From Actinomycetota bacterium (GTDB taxonomy: Bacteria; Actinomycetota; Actinomycetes; Streptosporangiales; Streptosporangiaceae), in assembly GCA_003161205.1 (NCBI GenBank), contig PMOU01000600.1:1319-9025 (forward strand): a stretch of 7,707 nucleotides of DNA, in the 5' to 3' direction. Positions within the stretch are counted from its first letter, which is position 1; each line of letters begins with the position of its first letter. Below are positions 1 through 4,848 of this stretch, piece after piece. The position numbers and the translations under genes were made by a program. A model generated the notes under the pieces. It searched no databases, was not told the origin of the DNA, and saw only the letters and a list, made by a program, of their open reading frames with translations.

Positions 1-866
1 TGCAGCCGCGCCACCGATGACTCCAGGGTGTACGGCTTCATCGAGCGCACCGCGTCGTCCGCCTCGTTGTTGTAAGCGCGCAGCATCAGCTTGGAGAACT
101 CGTGGACCATTTTGGCGCCGTCCCGGGCCAATCCGTTGATCGTCCAGTTTGCCGTCCCCCGTACCGCATTTCCCGCTTTCACCGCGTCCTTGATCCTGGC
201 TTTCACGCCGATCAGCCTGACCTTGTAGGCCAGCGCGTCATCCAGCGGATGCCGGTACTGGTAGATCCCTACCTCTTGCAAGATCGCGGTCTCGCGCATC
301 TCGACCACCTGTCCGGCGAGCTGGGCACGCTCAGCCCGCAGGGCGGGCAGCTCCGCCGCCAGCTGCTGCAGGCCGGCCGTCTCGGCGGCTAGCGCATCAC
401 GCCGCTGCCGGACTTGCTGGACCTCAGCCTGCAACGAGACCAGCTGGGGCCGCTGACTGCTCATGGCGGCCAGTTCAGTCCGCAGCGGGACGGCGGCTGC
501 GGCCAGCGCGGCCTCGTCCCGCCGCAGCAGGGCAACCTTGTCCTGCAACTGGGTGACCTCGTCGGCAAGCTGCTCCCGCTCGGCGAACCCCAGGCCGTCG
601 AGAATCCGCCGGAGCCGGTTGACCTCCGCGTGCAGACTACGCCTGCTGCTTGACTGCCTTTCATGGCGTCCGACCGCGGGCTGAATCGCGATAGCAGCCA
701 CTGTGGCACGAGTCCTGTCCGGCTGCGGCGCCGGGGAAGTCGGCGCCGGAACCGGGGCTGGCCGGGGCTGGGTATGGGGGGTCCACCGGATGCCATCCCA
801 CCAACGCAACAGACCAGCATCATAGTTATCTGGATACCAGCCAGCCGGGATCGTTCCCGCTGCCAT
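1..866 (-). CDS. DUF2510 / coiled-coil / DUF4041 protein, C-terminus outside window
   Basis: This frame is open from an ATG at 866 to the window edge (288 codons). A GGGGAG Shine-Dalgarno lies about six bases upstream, and an in-frame stop precedes the start closely. Residues 8-29 hold a DUF2510 module (GWYPDNYD, LLRWWDGIRWT), a short actinobacterial domain usually found at the N-terminus of membrane-associated proteins. A Pro/Ala/Gln-rich linker follows (30-65). Residues about 72-190 are rich in Leu, Glu, Gln and Arg and look like a long coiled coil. From about 195 onward the sequence reads as DUF4041 (RLIGVKARIKDAVKAGNAV, then WTINGLARDGAKMVHEF, KLMLRAYNNEADDAV). In this family DUF4041 is commonly followed by a GIY-YIG/T5orf172-like nuclease domain, which here would lie beyond position 1. 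No clear transmembrane helix is visible in the part shown. A role in phage defence is inferred from the architecture only. Confidence 0.9.
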   Translation of the reverse strand, partial: MAAGTIPAGWYPDNYDAGLLRWWDGIRWTPHTQPRPAPVPAPTSPAPQPDRTRATVAAIAIQPAVGRHERQSSSRRSLHAEVNRLRRILDGLGFAEREQLADEVTQLQDKVALLRRDEAALAAAAVPLRTELAAMSSQRPQLVSLQAEVQQVRQRRDALAAETAGLQQLAAELPALRAERAQLAGQVVEMRETAILQEVGIYQYRHPLDDALAYKVRLIGVKARIKDAVKAGNAVRGTANWTINGLARDGAKMVHEFSKLMLRAYNNEADDAVRSMKPYTLESSVARL

Positions 867-1254
867 ATCCGGCTCCCCTCAATGATGACCACGAGGAACC
901 GGCTCAGCCCCGGTTCCGAAGGAACGCCCGGGACTTGCCGTCCCTGCCGACGCAATTCGCTGCCAGGCAACCACGAGAACTGCCCAGGGCATTGAAACCT
1001 AACGCCAGACCTTAGCTTGGATTTGCCGATTCTTCTTTCATATCTGAGACGCTGACGAGCGGCCAGATGATGACACTGATCTGGTTACAGCATGGTCTCG
1101 GAATAACAAGTTCCGTGCGCAAAACGGGCTTACCTTGTATTCAATAATCTTCTGCGTAATTCACGGTTACGCCAATCGGCAGCTGAAAACCGGCGTAGTC
1201 GCCGCGCCCAGTCCTGACTTCTGGTCCCCCGACCGGAACCGGGCCGGCCTCGGC
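867..1254. other. Intergenic spacer with inverted repeats, no gene recognised
   Basis: This is the upstream region of the minus-strand DUF4041 gene. Reading frames here have no recognisable protein character. It contains several short inverted repeats: GTTCC/GGAAC at 913-925, two related palindromes at 961-969 and 981-991, CCAGAT/ATCTGG with a 10-base loop at 1063-1084, and CGGAA/TTCCG with a 7-base loop at 1099-1115. The part from about 990 to 1180 is richer in A+T than the neighbouring genes, as expected for a promoter region. I could not pick a convincing -35/-10 pair on either strand. Confidence 0.5.
961..991. promoter_or_regulatory. Pair of related palindromes, possible operator
   Basis: TGCCAGGCA (961-969) and TGCCCAGGGCA (981-991) are both perfect odd-length palindromes with the same outline, TGCC(C)A(G)GGCA. 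Their centres (965 and 986) are 21 bp apart, about two helical turns, so they would face the same side of the DNA. They lie 95-125 bases upstream of the DUF4041 start, on the side where its promoter should be. Binding by a dimeric regulator is inferred; no regulator is identified. Confidence 0.35.
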
Positions 1255-1363
1255 GAGACCTGGGCCTTGATGCTGGGGCGCAGCCAAGCCCGGGTTCCAG
1301 CCGGGCGGCGACCGGTGGCGGGTCTTCACCGACCCGGCCGGGCACCCCTTCTGCCTGGCCAGG
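1255..1363 (+). pseudogene. Relic of a VOC (glyoxalase-fold) gene, C-terminal part
   Basis: The frame at 1274-1363 reads WGAAKPGFQPGGDRW followed by RVFTDPAGHPFCLAR. This is the typical C-terminal signature of actinobacterial VOC superfamily proteins (GATxxxFQPGGDRWRVFTDPAGHPFCL). The frame is closed by a TGA at 1268-1270 immediately upstream. The preceding frame (1255-1278, ETWALMLG) looks like the matching upstream segment (E-x-x-x-L-x-LG), which implies a one-base-class frameshift near 1275-1280. Upstream of 1255 I cannot find the N-terminal half in any frame. Downstream of Arg 1361 the frame continues to a TAG at 1409 with non-homologous-looking residues. About 35 residues of a roughly 120-residue protein survive, so this is a decayed fragment and not a functional gene. 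Confidence 0.55.
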
Positions 1364-1465
1364 ACGAGCCGGCCAACGCGACGGATCAGGATCTCCAGGC
1401 CGACTTCATAGAATATTGGCCTCGCCTGATTGCAGTGGGCACCGTACATGCAGTAAACCAGGCTT

Positions 1466-1738
1466 ATGCCGTACGGTCCGCATCCCTCGGAGTCCAGCTC
1501 TACGCCGGTCCGGAAGAAGTCCCGAACTAAGACTGTCCGGATTACGCTCGACATGACCCCGGCCGACTATGAGGTTCTGAACCGATGGCTAGCCAGGGCT
1601 GCGGTGGAGCTCGATCAGCCGCTCAGCAGCATGACCCTGGGCCGCGGGATCAGGGCCATGATCCGGGCGGCTGAGGTCAACGACGTCGTGGAAGGCGTCG
1701 TGCTCGACCTCCTGCGCAAGGAGCCCGGACCCGAGTAA
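1466..1738 (+). CDS. Small ribbon-helix-helix-like DNA-binding protein (90 aa)
   Basis: An ATG at 1466 opens a 90-residue frame ending in TAA at 1736-1738. An in-frame TAA at 1454-1456 rules out a longer product, and the Shine-Dalgarno is poor (only AGG just upstream). After a basic, Ser-rich N-terminus (KKSRTK, 17-22) comes a short strand KTVRITLDM (22-30), a helix starting TPADYEVLNRWLARAA (31-46), and a second helix SMTLGRGIRAMIRAA (55-69). This strand-helix-helix order with a basic strand is typical of MetJ/Arc/CopG-class ribbon-helix-helix proteins, which act as dimers whose strand residues read the major groove. It could be an antitoxin, a partition accessory protein or a stand-alone repressor. 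No toxin or ParA gene lies next to it in the window. The fold call is by pattern and the function is unknown. Confidence 0.65.
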   Translation: MPYGPHPSESSSTPVRKKSRTKTVRITLDMTPADYEVLNRWLARAAVELDQPLSSMTLGRGIRAMIRAAEVNDVVEGVVLDLLRKEPGPE

Positions 1739-1746
1739 ACCGGTTT
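1737..1746. repeat. 10-bp palindrome overlapping the stop of the 90-aa gene
   Basis: AAACCGGTTT is a perfect palindrome that begins inside the TAA stop of the RHH-like gene and is followed by TAATTT. It is too short for a convincing terminator stem. It could be a binding site or chance. Confidence 0.3.
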
Positions 1747-1771
1747 TAATTTCGTGTTTTCCGCGGTCTTC

Positions 1772-1954
1772 TCAGCCCGCCGCCGGCGCTGTCCGCGGAC
1801 GATGAAAATGACCGGGCACGAGTTCGGTCTCGTCGCGGTTGATTTCAGTCAGGATAAAGCTGTCGCGGAACACGACTGAGACTTCTGCCGGGATTGACCT
1901 GATCTCCACCGTCACCTCAGCATCATGACCATCTTGATGCCGCATGGAGAACAT
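1772..1954 (-). CDS. Doubtful 60-aa hypothetical protein or gene remnant
   Basis: A minus-strand frame starts at an ATG at 1954, with an alternative ATG at 1945 that has GGGA about ten bases upstream, and ends at TGA 1772-1774. The composition looks protein-like: EVTVEIRSIPAEVSVVF, then RDSFILTEINRDETELV, suggesting alternating strands. Codon use is less GC-biased than in the strong genes nearby (GAT, CAT, GGT and TTT are frequent). I recognise no family. It could be a small real gene, the remnant of a larger one, or a chance frame in a spacer. Confidence 0.25.
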   Translation of the reverse strand: MFSMRHQDGHDAEVTVEIRSIPAEVSVVFRDSFILTEINRDETELVPGHFHRPRTAPAAG

Positions 1955-2062
1955 TTCCCGGTACGGCCAAATTCATAAAACGGCGGAAAAAGTTCACACG
2001 CCGTTGACCCAAATTGGGTATGGCCTGGGTACGTTTGGAATCTGTCACGAAATGCTGCGCCC
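1955..2062. repeat. AT-richer spacer with stacked inverted and direct repeats
   Basis: This stretch upstream of the methyltransferase is poorer in GC than its surroundings. It holds an inverted repeat AACGGCG (1979-1985) / CGCCGTT (1999-2005) with an A-rich 13-base loop. Directly beside it is ACCCAA-A-TTGGGT (2007-2019). CCAAATT occurs twice (1967-1973 and 2009-2015), and the nonamers GGTACGGCC (1960-1968) and GGTATGGCC (2017-2025) differ by one base. TTGACC at 2004-2009 resembles a -35 box, but the best -10-like hexamer (TACGTT, 2030-2035) is 20 bases away. A promoter/operator region for the methyltransferase gene is the likely reading. Confidence 0.35.
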
Positions 2063-2070
2063 GGGAGGTG
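2063..2070 (+). promoter_or_regulatory. Ribosome binding site fixing the GTG start at 2078
   Basis: GGGAGGTG is a strong match to the anti-Shine-Dalgarno sequence and lies seven to nine bases before the GTG at 2078. This supports GTG as the initiator of the methyltransferase. Confidence 0.7.
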
Positions 2071-2077
2071 CCGTCCG

Positions 2078-2710
2078 GTGGAGAAGCGGGAAAGAGGCGG
2101 AGGCTCGCGGCCGGCCTACGGTGAGGACGCCCGCTCCTACGATCGCAGGACGAGTGCGTTCCAGGTCTACCGAGAAGCCATCGTCGAGGCACTGCCGGTC
2201 TGTGCAGGGCAGGTAGTCCTGGACGTCGGCTGCGGAACGGGCCTGTGCTGCGGCTTGCTCGTCGAGAAGGTAGGGCCGCAGGGCAGCGTCGTCGGCATCG
2301 AGGAATCACCCGAGATGGCGGCGGTAGCCCGCGAACGCGTCGCACGCGAAGGCTGGCGTAACGTCACGGTCGTTCAGGCGGGGGCCGAGGACGCCCCGAT
2401 CGAGGTGTCGGCGGATGCCGCGCTGTTCTGCGCCGTCCACGACATCTTGCAATCACCGGACGCGCTGCGGAACGTCGTGAACCAGCTGCGCCCGGGGGCG
2501 CGGGTGGCCGCGGGCGGCGGCAAGTGGGCCGCGCCGTGGATGGTGGCCGTGAACATGCAAGCGAAGCTGCTCCATGCGCCCTACGTGCGGAGCTTCGACG
2601 GCTTCGACCGGCCGTGGCATTACCTGGAGAAGCTGATCGAGGACGTACAGGTCAGTGAGCTGGCGTTCGGCAGCGGCTATGTGCTGACCGGGCGCAGGAG
2701 CGGATCCTAG
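2078..2710 (+). CDS. Class I SAM-dependent methyltransferase
   Basis: This 210-residue protein starts at GTG behind a strong ribosome binding site and ends at TAG 2708-2710. The SAM-binding motif I is VLDVGCGTG (47-55). Motif II follows as VVGIEESPEM (71-80), whose acidic Glu75 would contact the SAM ribose. The segment around AGAEDAPI (about 99-106) matches the adenine-binding region, and ALFCAVHDILQSPDALRNVVNQLRPGARV (split over about 113-142) is the usual motif IV/post-motif region of Methyltransf_11/25-type enzymes. No substrate-determining domain is evident and the C-terminus is short, so the substrate is unknown. The kinase gene follows 101 bases downstream on the same strand and could be co-transcribed, but a small hairpin sits just after the stop. 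The enzyme class is clear; the pathway is not. Confidence 0.9.
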   Translation: MEKRERGGGSRPAYGEDARSYDRRTSAFQVYREAIVEALPVCAGQVVLDVGCGTGLCCGLLVEKVGPQGSVVGIEESPEMAAVARERVAREGWRNVTVVQAGAEDAPIEVSADAALFCAVHDILQSPDALRNVVNQLRPGARVAAGGGKWAAPWMVAVNMQAKLLHAPYVRSFDGFDRPWHYLEKLIEDVQVSELAFGSGYVLTGRRSGS

Positions 2711-2724
2711 CGAGTCGGACTCGC
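2710..2724. repeat. Small hairpin after the methyltransferase stop
   Basis: GCGAGT (2710-2715) and ACTCGC (2719-2724) form a six-base-pair stem with a three-base loop, starting at the last base of the stop codon. No T-run follows, so at most it is a weak terminator or a transcript-end stabiliser. Confidence 0.35.
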
Positions 2725-2811
2725 CGATGCTCATCTCCTCCACAAGCCATCTCCCTCCGCCGCTGCCTAGCCACGGAAGTAAATGGCCACGTCGCATGCG
2801 AAAGTTGCTCC

Positions 2812-3504
2812 ATGCGGAAATACGTCATCATGGGCATCCAGGGCAGCGGCAAGGGAACACACGCGAAAATGCTCGCCAGGGACTTCGACCTCGAACACAT
2901 CGCGGTCGGGGACATCTTCCGGTGGAACGTGCAGCACCGCACGAAGCTTGGCGCACACGTCAGGCGCACGATGGCAGCGGGGCTGCTGATCGGCGACGAC
3001 CTCGTCGAGGCCGTGGTGAAACGACGGCTCAGCGAGCACGACTGGAACTACGGCTTCGTCATCGACGGCTTCCCGCGCAGCGAGCGCCAGGCAGAGTTCT
3101 TCCTGGAGAGCTACGACCTGGACGGCGTGATCTACCTCGACCTGCCCGACAGCGAGGTGGAGCGCCGGGTGCTGGCCCGGCGGCTGTGCGCGAGCTGCGG
3201 GATGGACTACAACCTGATCGACAACAGCCCGTCCAACGACGGGAGGTGCGACGCCTGCGGCGGCGAGCTGATCCAGCGCGAGGATGACACCGCGGAGGCG
3301 CTCGCCGTCCGGCTCCGCGAGTACCACGAGAAGACCAATCCCGTGCTCGACATCTTCCGCCGCAAGGAATACGTCATCACGGTGGACACGCGGCCCGCCA
3401 AGGAGCAGGTCCAGCAGATCATCAGGGACAAACTCGGGATTGCGGCTCCCCGCCTGGCCGCCACGCCGCGCGCCCCAGCCGACGGGCACGGTCCGCCGCG
3501 GTGA
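2812..3504 (+). CDS. Adenylate kinase-like nucleoside monophosphate kinase
   Basis: This 230-residue protein starts at ATG 2812. The Shine-Dalgarno is weak (GAAAG about eight bases upstream) and there is no other in-frame start nearby. It carries all adenylate kinase landmarks in order: P-loop GIQGSGKGT (8-16), NMP-binding GDIFR (33-37), DGFPR (85-89), Arg124 at the lid entry, a four-Cys lid (Cys126, Cys129, Cys146, Cys149) expected to hold zinc, EDD (157-159) and RLREYHEKTNP (167-177). These imply transfer of phosphate from ATP to AMP or a related NMP in the cytoplasm. Differences from housekeeping Adk are Ile-Gln in the P-loop instead of the usual Ala-Pro, IFRWNV after GD, and a Pro/Ala-rich tail after about residue 210. 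The housekeeping adk of actinomycetes normally sits in the secY/map ribosomal operon, so this is probably a paralogue. The substrate is not certain. Confidence 0.88.
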   Translation: MRKYVIMGIQGSGKGTHAKMLARDFDLEHIAVGDIFRWNVQHRTKLGAHVRRTMAAGLLIGDDLVEAVVKRRLSEHDWNYGFVIDGFPRSERQAEFFLESYDLDGVIYLDLPDSEVERRVLARRLCASCGMDYNLIDNSPSNDGRCDACGGELIQREDDTAEALAVRLREYHEKTNPVLDIFRRKEYVITVDTRPAKEQVQQIIRDKLGIAAPRLAATPRAPADGHGPPR

Positions 3505-3532
3505 GGTGCAGCGGAGGTGAGGCGCAGCGGAG
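3501..3532 (+). repeat. 16-bp tandem direct repeat at the kinase 3' end
   Basis: Two adjacent 16-base units, GTGAGGTGCAGCGGAG (3501-3516) and GTGAGGCGCAGCGGAG (3517-3532), differ at one position. The first unit contains the TGA stop of the kinase gene. Both are purine-rich and contain Shine-Dalgarno-like GGAG, but no gene starts immediately after. Slipped-strand duplication is the simplest origin. Confidence 0.7.
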
Positions 3533-3566
3533 GCGTGCCGATAGCACCCGCTGCGCCCTCCCCATG

Positions 3567-3619
3567 GCGGCCGGGGCGGCACCACGGTCCCCCCGCCACA
3601 TTGGTGCCGGCCCGGCCGC
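3567..3619. terminator. Strong hairpin, probable terminator after the kinase gene
   Basis: The arms 3567-3584 and 3602-3619 are 18 bases each and pair at 17 of 18 positions (only 3576/3610 mismatch), with a 17-base C-rich loop. The arms begin GCGGCCGGGG and end CCCGGCCGC, so the stem is very stable. No T-run follows, as is common for GC-rich actinobacterial terminators. It lies about 63 bases after the kinase stop and before the broken response-regulator gene. An inverted-repeat remnant of a mobile element cannot be excluded. Confidence 0.55.
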
Positions 3620-3676
3620 GGTGACCCAGCTGACCAAGGCCCCGTGGAGGTCAGTTGCGGATCTTGTGGAGATGAT

Positions 3677-4280
3677 GTGAAGTTCTGGCCGTCCAGGATG
3701 GCCCGGCCGCTGCCTGGAGCGGGCCGGGTTCACCGTGCTGTCGACCGGCTCCGGCGCGGAGGCCATCACCCTGGCGGTCTCGGCCGTGCCGGACCTGGTG
3801 GTCCTTGATCTGGGCCTGCCGGACGTGTCCGGCGAGGCGGTCGCCCGTCAGGTCCGTACCACCGCGCCGATACCGATCCTGATGTTGACGGCTAAGGCGG
3901 CCGAGGAGGACCGGATCGCCGGGCTTGAGCTCGGCGCCGATGATTATGTGACCAAGCCCTTCAGCCCGCGGGAGCTGGTACTGCGCGCACAGGCGATCTT
4001 GCGCCGCGGCTCGCCGATGGCTAGGCCCGGCACGGCCAGCTACGGCGGGCGGATCCTGGTCATCGACGAGTCGCGCCGGCAGGTCACGGTGCGCGATGCG
4101 GATGTGGACCTGACACCGACCGAATGGGGGATCCTGCTGGCCCTGGCGACCGTCCCGGGCCGGGTTTACTCACGGTGTGAGCTGATCAACCGGGTGCGCG
4201 GGTATGAGTTCGAGGGTTATGAGCGGACCATCGATAGTTCCCGGGCGGCCGGGCTCGCCAGGCGCTGGCCTGGGGCTTGA
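3677..4280 (+). pseudogene. Broken OmpR-family response regulator
   Basis: The long frame (continuous from about 3708 to TGA 4278-4280) encodes most of a two-component response regulator. The receiver domain shows the phosphoacceptor in VVLDLGLPDVSG, the Thr of ILMLTAK and the Lys of YVTKPF. A winged-helix effector domain follows (VDLTPTEWGILLALATVPG, then VYSRCELINRVRG, YEFEGYERTIDS). Both ends are damaged. At the N-terminus, GTG 3677 and VLAVQDGPA (3682-3708, a different frame) look like the acidic-pocket strand VLVVEDDPA; the main frame then resumes at RCLERAGF, so about six codons are missing and the frame is shifted. At the C-terminus, similarity stops after ERTIDS (4238), losing the recognition helix and wing that normally follow (HIKNLRRK and beyond). 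The last 13 residues come from the antisense of the neighbouring gene. No histidine kinase is present. The product would be non-functional. Confidence 0.8.
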
Positions 4281-4581
4281 TGGCGTAGATGACGTCGCAG
4301 CGGGTGAGCTCGGACATGATGAGCTGGCGCTCGTAGGCGCCGTCGATAGCCGTCTCCCCCGCATAGCGGTTGGCGAAGCCGTACAGGCTCAGCCACAGCG
4401 CCGCCCGCACCGCGTCGGCGTCGGTCAGGAACAGGTCGGTCCAGAAAATGGCGCCGCTCGTGCAGGTGATGATGTCGGGTTCCAGGCCGCACTCGTGGGC
4501 CGCGGCCAGTACTCCCGCGTCGTGGGCGTTGAAGCCGCCGAGGCCCCCCAGAGCCAGGGCCACGACCGGTTTACTGCTCAT
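4186..4581 (-). pseudogene. Truncated patatin-like phospholipase gene
   Basis: The best start is ATG at 4581, with GGAGGT six bases upstream (4588-4593). The protein begins MSSKPVVALALGGLGGFNAH. GGLGG (12-16) corresponds to the glycine-rich oxyanion-hole loop of patatin-like acyl hydrolases, and IITCTSGAIFW (37-47) corresponds to the nucleophile elbow, with Ser42 in a C-T-S-G-A version of the usual G-x-S-x-G. Recognisable sequence continues (SELTRCDVIYAIKPQA) to about residue 115 near 4235. The frame then reads through the antisense of the response-regulator gene to TGA at 4186. The remaining part of the domain, including the catalytic Asp region of a family normally about 300 residues or longer, is missing. 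The N-terminus and ribosome binding site look intact, so a short product may still be made, but catalysis is unlikely. Confidence 0.65.
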
Positions 4582-4587
4582 GCCGCT

Positions 4588-4593
4588 ACCTCC
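4588..4593 (-). promoter_or_regulatory. Ribosome binding site of the patatin-like remnant
   Basis: GGAGGT on the minus strand ends six bases before the ATG at 4581. It favours this start over the upstream in-frame ATG at 4620, which lacks such a site. Confidence 0.65.
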
Positions 4594-4616
4594 GCGCGAA
4601 GATGGGCGATCGGTCC

Positions 4617-4644
4617 CCATTCAGAATGGCAGATCTGCCCATTC
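4617..4644. promoter_or_regulatory. Operator-like array of three alternating half-sites
   Basis: CCATTC-A-GAATGG (4617-4629) is a perfect 13-bp palindrome. It is followed by CAGATCTG (4630-4637, itself a perfect 8-bp palindrome) and a third CCATTC (4639-4644). The half-sites therefore run in alternating orientation. The middle and third also form a longer imperfect palindrome whose centre is about 11 bp from that of the first, roughly one helical turn. The array lies 36-63 bases upstream of the patatin-like start, where a promoter/operator is expected, and more than 200 bases upstream of the divergent lipoprotein gene. A dimeric repressor site is inferred. Confidence 0.45.
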
Positions 4645-4837
4645 GCACAGCGCCACGGCGACGCCGGATCGGCGAACGGCCGTCCCTGCCGTCACATGAA
4701 AAACGGCCGCAACATCTTACGGAATAAAAATGTCCCCCTCAGTCAAGCCGCGATGGCCAGACCTCGTGGTTAGGGTGACGGCTAATGACGTACCCGGGGC
4801 GGTTGTTAGCGGGGACCGCCACCAGCCGGTCATGCGC

Positions 4838-4843
4838 AGGAGG
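4838..4843 (+). promoter_or_regulatory. Ribosome binding site fixing the TTG start at 4849
   Basis: AGGAGG is a full consensus Shine-Dalgarno five bases before the TTG at 4849. It makes TTG the likely initiator of the binding-protein gene, since the signal peptide would start there. Confidence 0.75.
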
Positions 4844-4848
4844 CAACG

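Noticed and set aside
461..970. A 169-codon minus-strand frame overlapping the DUF4041 gene
   Set aside because: It is in the wrong frame relative to the clear DUF2510/coiled-coil/DUF4041 reading and is rich in Arg, Pro, Ser and Gly, as typical of GC-rich shadow frames.
1135..1530. A 131-codon plus-strand frame covering the spacer and the VOC relic
   Set aside because: It starts at a TTG without a ribosome binding site, has no recognisable domain, and the conserved VOC signature lies in another frame. It is probably an accidental open frame across a decayed region.
1141..1554. A 137-codon minus-strand frame over the same stretch
   Set aside because: It is antisense to the VOC relic and the start of the RHH-like gene, with no family features. 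The open frame is explained by high GC content.
2767..3585. A 272-codon minus-strand frame antisense to the kinase
   Set aside because: The plus strand encodes an adenylate kinase with every motif in place. The antisense frame is a codon-bias shadow.
3597..4581. A transposon insertion as the cause of the broken gene pair
   Set aside because: No transposase fragment, target-site duplication or terminal inverted repeats flank the junction near 4235-4242. A deletion joining the two genes fits better.
4771..4776. TAGGGT as a -10 box for the binding-protein gene
   Set aside because: It fits the loose TANNNT pattern, but no -35-like hexamer lies 16-18 bases upstream, so the evidence is too weak.
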